31,234 bases of DNA from an uncultured Neisseria sp. (GTDB lineage: Bacteria; Pseudomonadota; Gammaproteobacteria; Burkholderiales; Neisseriaceae), in NCBI GenBank assembly GCA_947097615.1, contig CAMURX010000001.1, positions 1-31,234 on the forward strand, written 5' to 3'. Below are positions 23,282 to 30,161 of the stretch, piece after piece (position 1 is the first letter of the stretch; each line of letters starts with the position of its first letter). The notes beneath the pieces are model-generated. The model was not told where the DNA came from. It saw only the letters and a list, made by a program, of their open reading frames with translations, and ran no database searches. The position numbers and the translations under genes are program-made.

Positions 23282-23414
23282 TGCGGCACACGGAAGGGCG
23301 TATACTCCGCGCCTTTCGCAAACCAAAGATTCAGGCCGTCTGAAAACGCCGGGCGCCGCCACCCGCAGGCCGGACGGCACACGGTTTTTCAGACGGCCGC
23401 AAGGAACGACAGAC

Positions 23415-23942
23415 ATGAACCTTTTCAACACCCGCAGCGTCACTTTCGACGAACCGATAGAAATGCTCTACGCCTGCCACGGCAAAGTGCGCCGCTTCTG
23501 CGAACAGGTCGGCATGCTCGACGGCTACATCGCCGAAAACGGCCGCAACGACATCGTCTTGCGTACCATCCGCCAGATTGCGCAGTATTTCGACGTTGCC
23601 GCGCCGCTGCACCACGAAGACGAGGAAAACGATTATTTCCCGCTGCTGCTGCGTTACGCGCCGCAGGCGCAGGCCGACGTGGACGAGCTGCTGCGCCAGC
23701 ACGTTGTCCTGCACGCCAACTGGGCGGCGGTGGCCGATGAGTTTGCCAAGCTGGAAGCCGACGAACACTACCGCCCCGATGCCGCCGCCTTCCAAGCCTT
23801 TGTCGACGGCTACGCCGTGCATCTGGTTTTGGAAGAAGGCTTGTTCGAGCTGGGCAAAACGCATATCCCCGCCGACGAGTTGGCGCGCATCGGCAAGAAT
23901 ATGGCGCAGCGGCGCAAGCCAAGGCCGTCTGAAAGCCCCTGA
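23415..23942 (+). CDS. Hemerythrin (HHE) domain protein
   Basis: The 175-residue protein begins [20 protein letters not shown]. It is a four-helix HHE cation-binding protein. Likely di-iron ligands are His in [10 protein letters not shown] (near 21), HHEDEE (near 65-70), HVVLH (near 97-101) and His in YAVHLVLEE (near 137). No DNA-binding or sensor domain is attached, so it may be a free O2/NO-binding or iron-repair protein; that is inference. The tail RPSESP contains RPSE from a DUS (23922-23933). The stop overlaps the next ATG by one base (TGATG), indicating coupling. A -10 TATACT followed by CCGCGCC lies at 23301-23306, leaving a leader of about 100 bases that contains two DUS. Confidence 0.87.
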   Translation: MNLFNTRSVTFDEPIEMLYACHGKVRRFCEQVGMLDGYIAENGRNDIVLRTIRQIAQYFDVAAPLHHEDEENDYFPLLLRYAPQAQADVDELLRQHVVLHANWAAVADEFAKLEADEHYRPDAAAFQAFVDGYAVHLVLEEGLFELGKTHIPADELARIGKNMAQRRKPRPSESP

Positions 23943-24865
23943 TGCGACTGTTCCATACCCTGCAAGACCTTGCCGCCGCCCTGCCCGAGATGCCGCGCGA
24001 CGGCCTGATCCTGATTCCCGAAACGATTGCCGTCCTTATCCACCCCGTCCCGTACGGGGCGTTTTCCGCCCTGTTTTCTCCACAAGCCCGTTTTATCGTC
24101 CAAGCCGCCGGCGAGCGCGCGCGCTTTGCTTATCGCGCATGGCTGTCCGTGCCCGTATTCGCCCGCATCGCGCAGAGCCTGCCCGCCGCTGCCGACGACG
24201 GGCAATGGCAGGCCGCGTTGTCCGCCTATTTTGTGCCGCCGCCTGAAATGCCGACGGCGCAAACGCGGCACCATCCCGCGCCCCTGACTCTGCCGCCGCT
24301 GCCCGACGAGGCAGCGCGTTTGGCCTGGTGGGCGCAGTGCGTCCGCGCCTACTTGGATTTGTGGGGAGGCGATCGTCCGTTTTTCCCCGTTTCCCGCGCC
24401 GATTTGGCTGACTGCGAACGGCGTATCGGCTGCCCGCTGCCGCCCGTGCTGCGTGCCTACCACGAACATATCGGCGTGCAGTATCTGGCTTGGACAATTT
24501 ATACGCCCGAGCTTATCGGGCCGCTGGCCGATGCTTGTTTTTGGTTGGACGGTATTTGGGCGGAACTGCCTGCCGCCGAAGCCGACGCAATCCTCGCACA
24601 GGCCGACGGGCTGCTTGTCTTCGGCGAAAGCCCGGACGACGGCAGCCTGTGGTGTTTCCACCGGAACACCGGCCGCATCTGGCGTTGTGACTGCGGCGAC
24701 GGATATTTGACGCAGGTTTCTGCCGACGCGGGCGGCTGGCTCGATGCGGTGATGATTCTGTCGGCGGCACGGGCGAACGGACAGGAGGATGGGGCGGCCG
24801 CAGCGCTGTTGCGGCAGAGATTGGGCGGCGCGGCTGCGGATAAGTTGGTGGGGAAGGCCGTCTGA
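23942..24865 (+). CDS. SUKH (SMI1/KNR4-like) domain protein
   Basis: The 307-residue soluble protein begins [20 protein letters not shown]. The N-terminal ~120 residues are not recognised. After a Pro-rich hinge (about 98-118) the C-terminal part has a SUKH-type signature: FFPVSRADLADCERRIGCPLPPVLRAYHEHIGV (about 142-176), then LLVFGESPDDGSLWCFHRNTG and RCDCGDGYL (about 222-260). SUKH proteins are often immunity proteins in bacterial toxin systems, but no toxin gene is next to it. Its start overlaps the hemerythrin stop. The final Lys-Ala-Val-TGA is supplied by a DUS (24855-24866). The SUKH call rests on motif reading and needs a profile search. Confidence 0.68.
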   Translation: MRLFHTLQDLAAALPEMPRDGLILIPETIAVLIHPVPYGAFSALFSPQARFIVQAAGERARFAYRAWLSVPVFARIAQSLPAAADDGQWQAALSAYFVPPPEMPTAQTRHHPAPLTLPPLPDEAARLAWWAQCVRAYLDLWGGDRPFFPVSRADLADCERRIGCPLPPVLRAYHEHIGVQYLAWTIYTPELIGPLADACFWLDGIWAELPAAEADAILAQADGLLVFGESPDDGSLWCFHRNTGRIWRCDCGDGYLTQVSADAGGWLDAVMILSAARANGQEDGAAAALLRQRLGGAAADKLVGKAV

Positions 24866-24986
24866 AAGGTTGAGGCCGTCTGAAACGGGTAAGGGTTTCA
24901 GACGGCCTTTTCTGCGTCCGCGCGGCGCCTGCCTGTGTGGGTATGCAAAACGGCGGAGGCCGTCTGAATCGGGTTTCAGACGGCCT
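24855..24986. repeat. Five-DUS array between convergent genes
   Basis: DUS lie at 24855-24866 (containing the stop codon of the SUKH gene), 24873-24884, 24897-24908 (inverted), 24957-24968 and 24975-24986 (inverted). The second and third, and the fourth and fifth, form hairpins. They can end the plus-strand SUKH gene and the minus-strand MarR gene respectively. Confidence 0.75.
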
Positions 24987-25006
24987 CTGTGTTGCTGCGG
25001 TGGGGT

Positions 25007-25543
25007 TTAGTTTTCCGCTTCTTCCTGTCCTTCCTGCGCTTCGGCGTTTTGGCTTTCTAGGTTGTCGAGCAGTTTGCCGAGCAGGCGTTGCAGTTCGCGG
25101 TGGTCGGCTTCGTCGAAGCCTGCCCAGATGGGGCTGCGTTTTTCGGTAATTTCCGGCTGCATGCGGCGGATGAACGCTTCGCCTTCTTCGGTGAGTTTCA
25201 GAACGGTTTGGCGGCGGTCTTGGGCGTTGCCGCCGCGTTCGACCCAGCCGCGTGCGACCATGTCGTCGGACAGGCGGGTGGCGCTGGTGCGGGTGAGGCA
25301 GAGCAGGTCGCTCATGCGCGAGGGCAGGGTTTCGCGGTTGGGGGCGGCGTAGAGCGAGAGCAGGGCGAACCAGAGGTTTTCGGTGATGCCTTCGGCTTTG
25401 AGGCATTGGTTGAGGTTGGTGCCGAGGTGTTCGGCGGCGAGGCGCACCATGCGGAAGGTGAGGGTGCGGTCGAGGGGAAAATCGGGTAGGTTTTCTGCGA
25501 GGACGGTGAGTTGTTTGGCGGTTTCGGTGTGGGAAAAGGTCAT
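25007..25543 (-). CDS. MarR-family regulator (EmrR/MprA-like)
   Basis: This 178-residue protein begins MTFSHTETAKQLTVLAENLP. Helices at 25-65 (FRMVRLAAEHLGTNLNQCLKAEGITENLWFALLSLY) precede a winged helix-turn-helix at about 70-125, including SRMSDLLCLTRTSATRLSDDMVARGWVER and the wing NAQDRRQTVLKLTEEG. Segment order and the LKAEGI-NE(T/N)LWFALL motif are closer to E. coli EmrR/MprA than to neisserial FarR. The tail is Glu-rich. No efflux genes are adjacent. An interrupted palindrome at 25575-25601, 32 bases upstream, is a candidate autoregulatory operator. Confidence 0.88.
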   Translation of the reverse strand: MTFSHTETAKQLTVLAENLPDFPLDRTLTFRMVRLAAEHLGTNLNQCLKAEGITENLWFALLSLYAAPNRETLPSRMSDLLCLTRTSATRLSDDMVARGWVERGGNAQDRRQTVLKLTEEGEAFIRRMQPEITEKRSPIWAGFDEADHRELQRLLGKLLDNLESQNAEAQEGQEEAEN

Positions 25544-25574
25544 GCTGCTTCCATACTTTCATTAATGCGTCCTT

Positions 25575-25601
25575 CCGATGCTATTTTCTTAAAATCATCG
25601 G
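25575..25601. promoter_or_regulatory. Candidate MarR operator
   Basis: CCGATG and CATCGG arms (25575-25580 and 25596-25601) enclose a second inverted repeat of A/T runs (ATTTT/AAAAT), a 27-bp interrupted palindrome just upstream of the MarR gene. The size fits MarR-family operators. No other function is evident. Confidence 0.5.
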
Positions 25602-25728
25602 TTTGGCGGGGCGGCATCATAAAACGGTAACAGGTAAACAAGTGTTTTGCCCGATAATCGGTTGCGGAATTTTTTAAGCGGTAGGAAGCGGGAGGCCGTC
25701 TGAAAGCGTGCGGGCGGCTTGGTGTGTT

Positions 25729-26958
25729 TCAGACGGCCTCCTGTGGCGGCCGGGTGCGGCGGTCGAATGCTTCGAGCGAGAGGTTCATGCTTTCGAGGCC
25801 GGGGGTCATGATTTGCGAGACGGCCTGGCCGACGGAGTCGCCGGGGTCGGCAGCGGGGCGGTAGACGAAGAGTTGGAAGAGTTCTTCGAGGCGGATGTTG
25901 GCGGCTGTGGTTTTGAGTACCCAGCCGAGGTTGCCGTGGTAGATGTAGCCGTGCCGCGCGAGTTTGTCGAGCAAATCGCCCAATTCGTCGTAGCCCATGT
26001 CGATGTGGCGGCGGAAGTCTTGGATGCGCAAGGTTTGTCCGCTGCTTTGTGCGCGGTTGAGCAGCAGGAGGATTTTCAACACGTCGTCGAAGCGGCCGCG
26101 CGCACCGAAGCTGCGGCGGAAGGCGTCGCCCTGCCAGTAGGACAGGGAGGAGGTGAAGACGGCGCCGCCCAGCAGAAGCATCCACAGCAGGTTGAGCCAC
26201 ATGAGGAAGACGGGCACGGCGGCGAAGGCGCCGTAGATGAGGGTGTAGCTGTTGAAGGTGCCGATGTACCAGGCGAAGCCGCGCCGCAGCAGATCGAGGA
26301 GGACGGCGGTGAGGGCGGCGCCGATGAGGGCGTGGCGGGCGGGGACGTAGCGGTTGGGCACGAGACGGTAGAGCAGCCAGAGGGCGGCGGTGTCGAGGGC
26401 GAGCGAGCCGGCGGTTTTGAGGCCGTCTGAAAGCCAGGCGGGCAGGGCGGCGAGGCTGCTGTGCGAGAGCAGAAGTTCCCAAACGGAGAAGGCCGCGCCG
26501 ACGGTGAGCGGGGCGAAGGTGAGCAGCATCCAGTAGACGAGAAACTGCATCCACAGCGGGCGCAGGTTTTTGACCTGCCAGATGCGGTTGAAGGTTTGGT
26601 CGATAGTGCGGATGAGCAAAACGGAGGTAACGACGAGGAAGGCGATGCCGATGGCGGTGAGGTTGGCGGCGTTGCTTTGGAAGCGCGCGAGGTATTCGCG
26701 CACGACGCCCGCGCCCTGCGGCACGAGGTTGCCGTCGATAAAGCCGAGCACGGAGGCGGACAGGCGGTCGTACATCGGGAAGGCCGAGAGTACGGACAGG
26801 ACGACGGTTAGCACGGGCACGAGGGCGAGCAGGGAGGTGAAGGTGAGGCTGGCCGATACTTGCGGCACGTCCACTTCGTCGAAGCGGCGGTAGAGGAAGG
26901 CGGCGAAACTGAAGGCGCGGGATTCGCGCACGGTGTGCCATGAGAAGGTTTTCCGCAT
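25729..26958 (-). CDS. YihY/BrkB-family inner-membrane protein
   Basis: The 409-residue product begins MRKTFSWHTVRESRAFSFAA. The YihY/virulence factor BrkB domain (about 25-285) has six hydrophobic segments, with the family features SASLTFTSLLALVPVLTVVL near residue 35, NLTAIGIAFLVVTSVLLIRTID near 98, and FNSYTLIYGAFAAVPVFLMWL near 235. The C-terminal cytosolic part (about 290-409) resembles a winged helix (LRIQDFRRHIDMGYDELGDLLDKLA), as in the longer members once misannotated as RNase BN. Function is unknown. GGAGA precedes the ATG. A DUS at 26420-26431 encodes LSDGLK in a loop between membrane segments. The terminal Glu-Ala-Val and stop come from another DUS (25728-25739), whose inverted partner is at 25693-25704. 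Confidence 0.9.
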   Translation of the reverse strand: MRKTFSWHTVRESRAFSFAAFLYRRFDEVDVPQVSASLTFTSLLALVPVLTVVLSVLSAFPMYDRLSASVLGFIDGNLVPQGAGVVREYLARFQSNAANLTAIGIAFLVVTSVLLIRTIDQTFNRIWQVKNLRPLWMQFLVYWMLLTFAPLTVGAAFSVWELLLSHSSLAALPAWLSDGLKTAGSLALDTAALWLLYRLVPNRYVPARHALIGAALTAVLLDLLRRGFAWYIGTFNSYTLIYGAFAAVPVFLMWLNLLWMLLLGGAVFTSSLSYWQGDAFRRSFGARGRFDDVLKILLLLNRAQSSGQTLRIQDFRRHIDMGYDELGDLLDKLARHGYIYHGNLGWVLKTTAANIRLEELFQLFVYRPAADPGDSVGQAVSQIMTPGLESMNLSLEAFDRRTRPPQEAV

Positions 26959-26998
26959 GAGGGTTCTCCGTGGTGTCTGTTTGCCTGTGCGGTTTGCG

Positions 26999-27226
26999 GC
27001 CGTCTGAAAAGGCGGCGCGGGCGGTATGGGAAGCGTCAGGCCGTCTGAAAACGGGGAAACGGGTTTTGACTTCGTTGCAACTTCACTTTCAGACGGCCTT
27101 TCGGGTTTCAGACTGTCTTTTGAGGCCGTCTGAAACGGCGGAAGCTGCGCTCCTTCTCCCGTGCGGGCGCAGAGGAGGGGGTGAAAAGGCCGTCTGAAAA
27201 CGGGGAAACGGGTTTTCAGACGGCCT
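26999..27226. repeat. DUS-dense spacer
   Basis: In 228 bases there are five exact AG-DUS (27038, 27088, 27123, 27187 and 27215), one with a changed first base (10-mer at 26999-27008) and one decayed copy (TTCAGACTGTCT, 27107-27118). The sequence GGGGAAACGGGTTTT occurs twice (near 27053 and 27202). No gene fits. It probably includes the 3' terminator of the DUF2750 gene (27187/27215 pair, 16 bases beyond its stop) and the upstream region of yihY. Confidence 0.75.
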
Positions 27227-27241
27227 GATGCGGGGTGGCGT

Positions 27242-27712
27242 TCAGTTGAGGCGGTTTTGCCCCGCCATTTCGCGTTCCCATTCGAGTCGGTAGTTCATCA
27301 GTTCGCCGTAGCCGTCGATCATTTCGGTGCACTGCATCTGTTCGGCGGCATCGAGGATGTCGGCCAGCACTTCGACGGGTTCGATTTCCAGGCCGTAGAG
27401 CTGCGGGTCGAAGTCGATGCCCAAGAGCACGGCGTCCTGATCCATGCCCACCAGCCATTCGTGCAGGAAAAAGTCCAGCGGCAGCTCGTCGACTTCGTGA
27501 TCCGCCCATTCGTCGGCAATGCAGGCTTCGGCTTGGGCGCGGTCGTGCCAGACGCAGAAGACGGGCACGGGTTCGCCGTCGTCTTCTTCGTATTCGGCCG
27601 ACGGGCATTCGGCAACGTCGTCTTCGGGGGAGACCAGGGTGTAGAGGGTGCGGCTGCCGAGGGCGGCACGGATAAAGCGGTTGTATTCTTCGTCGTCGGG
27701 GTGGGGGAACAT
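27242..27712 (-). CDS. DUF2750-family protein
   Basis: This 156-residue acidic soluble protein begins MFPHPDDEEYNRFIRAALGS. The segment VPVFCVWHDRAQAEACIADEWADHE (about 50-74), followed by LPLDFFLHEWLVGMDQDAVLLGIDFDP and a final helix after VEVLADILD, matches the DUF2750 layout; these are small proteins of unknown function. The start at 27712 is chosen because AAAGGAAA lies upstream and homology begins there; the longer open frame runs through darP in another frame. It lies 35 bases after darP on the same strand with a DUS (27730-27741) between, so it is probably cotranscribed. Confidence 0.8.
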   Translation of the reverse strand: MFPHPDDEEYNRFIRAALGSRTLYTLVSPEDDVAECPSAEYEEDDGEPVPVFCVWHDRAQAEACIADEWADHEVDELPLDFFLHEWLVGMDQDAVLLGIDFDPQLYGLEIEPVEVLADILDAAEQMQCTEMIDGYGELMNYRLEWEREMAGQNRLN

Positions 27713-27747
27713 GGGTTTCCTTTCTGAAAAGGCCGTCTGAAAACGGT

Positions 27748-28269
27748 TTATTCGTCTGCCGCGCCGCCCGATTCGGTGGCTTCCATTTCGGCTTTCACTG
27801 CCTGATAGAGGGCGCGGAAGTTTTTCGGCGGCTTGTTCTGCTCTTTTTCTTTGCGCGCGTTGCGGATGAGGGTGCGCAGCGCGGAGAGGTCGGCCTGCGG
27901 GTGGGCGGCGGCAAATTCGGTAAACGCTTCGTCGTTGTCGAGCAGGCGTTCGCGCATCTGCTCGACGCGCTGTAAAAAGGCGTTGTGCGCCTGGTTTTCG
28001 CCTTTGAGGCGGGCGATAAAGGCGCGTATCGGCTCGGGGTCGATGTCGCGCATCAGGCGGCCTATGTATTGCGTTTGCCGTTTCAGGGCGCTGTTGGAGG
28101 TGATTTTTTTGTAGTCGCGCACGGCCTGGTGCAAATCTTCGGGCAGGCCGATTTTTTTCAGCGTTTCCGCCGACAGGCGCGTCAGCTCCATACCCAAATC
28201 CTGCAATTCGTTCATGCGTTTTTTCATTTGGGTTTTGCTGACCCATTCTTCCGTATCATTTGCGCTCAT
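27748..28269 (-). CDS. darP: Dual-action ribosomal maturation protein DarP (YjgA)
   Basis: This 173-residue protein begins MSANDTEEWVSKTQMKKRMN. The DUF615 family signature covers nearly the whole protein: SKTQMKKRMNELQDLG, LPEDLHQAVRDYKKI, RQTQYIGRLMRDIDPEPIRAFI, then a C-terminal helical part ending near FRALYQAVKAEME. E. coli DarP acts late in 50S subunit assembly. It is divergent from pmbA, the same arrangement as in E. coli and many relatives. A -10 TAAAAT followed by GCCGCCCC lies on the minus strand at 28308-28303. Confidence 0.95.
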   Translation of the reverse strand: MSANDTEEWVSKTQMKKRMNELQDLGMELTRLSAETLKKIGLPEDLHQAVRDYKKITSNSALKRQTQYIGRLMRDIDPEPIRAFIARLKGENQAHNAFLQRVEQMRERLLDNDEAFTEFAAAHPQADLSALRTLIRNARKEKEQNKPPKNFRALYQAVKAEMEATESGGAADE

Positions 28270-28302
28270 ACGCTTGGTTTCCGCTGTTTGGCAAGGGGCG
28301 GC

Positions 28303-28358
28303 ATTTTAGCAGCAATGCGGCTTGTTTTCGCACAAAAGCGGGTAAAATGCCGTCTGAA
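28303..28358. promoter_or_regulatory. Divergent darP / pmbA promoters with an AT-DUS
   Basis: Minus strand: TAAAAT (28308-28303) for darP. Plus strand: TAAAAT (28343-28348) for pmbA. The last two bases of the pmbA box begin ATGCCGTCTGAA (28347-28358), the AT dialect of DUS and the only exact one that I see here. A weak TTGTTT lies 15 bases before the pmbA box. Confidence 0.6.
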
Positions 28359-28379
28359 AACCCCACCACGGAGCATTTT

Positions 28380-29711
28380 ATGTTCAACCACACGCCGCAG
28401 GAACTGACGGATTTGTGCGCCTTCGCCCTCGATGCCGCCAAACGCAGGGGCGCAAGCGCCGCCGAAGCCGATTTGAGCGAATCGCTCGGCCAGAGCGTCC
28501 AAGTGCGTTTGCAGGAAATCGAGCAGATCGAGCACCAGCAGGACAAATCCCTCGACATCACCGTCTATCTCGGGCAAAGCAAAGGCCGCGCCAGCACCGC
28601 CGACTTCTCCCGCCGCGCCATAGAAGAAACCGTGCAGGCCGCCCTCGACATCGCCCGCTACACCGCGCAGGACGACTGCGCCGGCCTCGCCGATGCCGAA
28701 TTGATGGCCACCCGCTTCGGCGATCTCGACAAATTCCATCCGTGGGACTTGTCCGCCGAAGAAGCCGCCGAACTCGCCCGCCGCTGCGAAGCCGCCGCCC
28801 TCGACACCGACCCGCGCATCAACAATTCCGAAGGCGCGGGCATCCAAACCTCGCACTACCAGTTTGCCTACGGCAACAGCCACGGCTTTCTGCAACACGA
28901 ACGCGGCACGCGCCACAGCGTTTCGTGCAGCGTTGTCGCCGCCGACAGCGACGGCGCCATGCAGCGCGACTACTGGTACGACCTCGCCCGCAGCAAAGAA
29001 GAACTCGACAGCATGGAAAACATCGGCCGCACCGCCGCCGAACGCACCGTACGCCGTCTGAACGCCCGCAGCCTGCCCACCGGCAGCGTGCCCGTCCTCT
29101 TCGACGCCACCGTCTCCGCCGGCCTCATCGGCCACATCGTCGGCGGCCTCTCCGGCGGCGCGCTCTACCGCCAGAGCAGCTTTCTCGCCGACAGCATCGG
29201 CAAAAAAATCCTGCCCGAATTCCTCAGCCTGCGCGAAGAGCCGCACATCCCCCGCGCCTGGGGCAGCAGCTGGTTCGACAGCGAAGGCGTCGCTACACAC
29301 CCGCGCTTCGTTATCGAAAACGGCGTCGTGCAGGGCTATTTTTTATCGTCGTACAGTGCGCGCAAACTCGGTATGCAGACCACGGGCAACGCGGGCGGCG
29401 CGCACAACCTGATTCTAAACGCCACCTGTCCGACACAGGCCGACCTGCTGCGGCAAATGGGCAGCGGCCTGCTCGTCACCGAATTGATGGGACAGGGCGT
29501 CAATATGCTCACCGGCGACTACTCGCGCGGCGCGGCGGGCTTTTGGGTGGAAAACGGCGTTATTCAATATCCCGTCGAAGAAATTACCGTCGCCGGACGC
29601 TTGCAGGACATGTTGTCCGGCATCATCGGCGTCGCCGACGACGCCCTGCGCCGCTCATCGCACAAAGTCGGCTCGATACTGATAGACAAAATGACCGTGG
29701 CCGGGCAGTAA
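28380..29711 (+). CDS. pmbA: Metalloprotease PmbA (TldE)
   Basis: This 443-residue protein begins MFNHTPQELTDLCAFALDAA. It is the TldE/PmbA subunit of the TldD-TldE protease, which degrades unfolded peptides and processes antitoxin CcdA and modified peptides such as microcin B17 in E. coli. Family features include QVRLQEIEQIEHQQDKSLDI near 40-60, GRASTADFS, the middle block GLIGHIVGGLSGGALYRQSSFL, and the C-terminal TGNAGGAHNLIL and GVNMLTGDYSRGAAGFWVENG. TldE lacks the zinc ligands, which are on TldD; tldD is not in this window. ACGGAG precedes the ATG. A DUS variant (ACGCCGTCTGAA) lies at 29051-29062. Confidence 0.95.
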   Translation: MFNHTPQELTDLCAFALDAAKRRGASAAEADLSESLGQSVQVRLQEIEQIEHQQDKSLDITVYLGQSKGRASTADFSRRAIEETVQAALDIARYTAQDDCAGLADAELMATRFGDLDKFHPWDLSAEEAAELARRCEAAALDTDPRINNSEGAGIQTSHYQFAYGNSHGFLQHERGTRHSVSCSVVAADSDGAMQRDYWYDLARSKEELDSMENIGRTAAERTVRRLNARSLPTGSVPVLFDATVSAGLIGHIVGGLSGGALYRQSSFLADSIGKKILPEFLSLREEPHIPRAWGSSWFDSEGVATHPRFVIENGVVQGYFLSSYSARKLGMQTTGNAGGAHNLILNATCPTQADLLRQMGSGLLVTELMGQGVNMLTGDYSRGAAGFWVENGVIQYPVEEITVAGRLQDMLSGIIGVADDALRRSSHKVGSILIDKMTVAGQ

Positions 29712-29731
29712 ACCGCGTCCGAACGGCAAAG

Positions 29732-29771
29732 AGGCCGTCTGAAAACCCGATTTGGGATTTTCAGACGGCCT
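29732..29771 (+). terminator. pmbA terminator (inverted DUS)
   Basis: AGGCCGTCTGAA (29732-29743) and TTCAGACGGCCT (29760-29771) lie in a longer stem of about 17 bp starting near 29729, 20 bases beyond pmbA. A further DUS (29805-29816) overlaps the stop of the next, convergent gene by one base. Confidence 0.75.
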
Positions 29772-29815
29772 CTTCGTGTTGTGATTCCGTTGATACCTTT
29801 GCTTTTCAGACGGCC

Positions 29816-30028
29816 TTATCTCGCATACCGATCGCGGTAGATTTCGACGTCGATCACGCAAATGGGAAAAGACACGCCCGCGTCGGGATGGTTTGCACCG
29901 CCGCCTAAGTCAAGACACAGATCGTCGTAGAGCCATGCCTGCACCGCCATGCCCAATTGGAAAGCGGCCAGCAGCAGAATTAGAAACAGAATCCGGCGGA
30001 TGTAAGTTCGTTTTTTAACAGTGTTCAT
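29816..30028 (-). CDS. Small single-pass membrane protein
   Basis: The 70-residue product begins MNTVKKRTYIRRILFLILLL. A basic N-terminus precedes one hydrophobic segment (about 12-32), either an uncleaved anchor or a signal peptide. The exported part has two cysteines (CLDLGGG near 38 and PICVID near 57) that could form a disulfide. I do not recognise a family. The ribosome site is weak. It lies 133 bases after asd on the same strand, beyond the asd hairpin, so it may need its own promoter. Confidence 0.62.
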   Translation of the reverse strand: MNTVKKRTYIRRILFLILLLAAFQLGMAVQAWLYDDLCLDLGGGANHPDAGVSFPICVIDVEIYRDRYAR

Positions 30029-30097
30029 GATCGGCTTTTGGATTGGGAAGCGGGGTGGTGTTTTGCACAGCCTGTTTGCAAACCTGAATCGGGAAAA

Positions 30098-30138
30098 AGG
30101 CCGTCTGAAAAAACCTTTTCGGCTTTTTCAGACGGCCT
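30098..30138 (-). terminator. asd terminator (inverted DUS)
   Basis: AGGCCGTCTGAA (30098-30109) and TTCAGACGGCCT (30127-30138) extend into A/T runs to form a stem of about 15 bp, 23 bases beyond the asd stop. Confidence 0.75.
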
Positions 30139-30161
30139 CTGTCCGGCCAAACGGGACGGTG

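Noticed and set aside
27713..28246. N-terminal extension of the DUF2750 gene across darP
   Set aside because: The extension is Arg/Pro-rich and out of frame with the real darP gene. The DUF2750 match begins near 27712, where there is a ribosome site.
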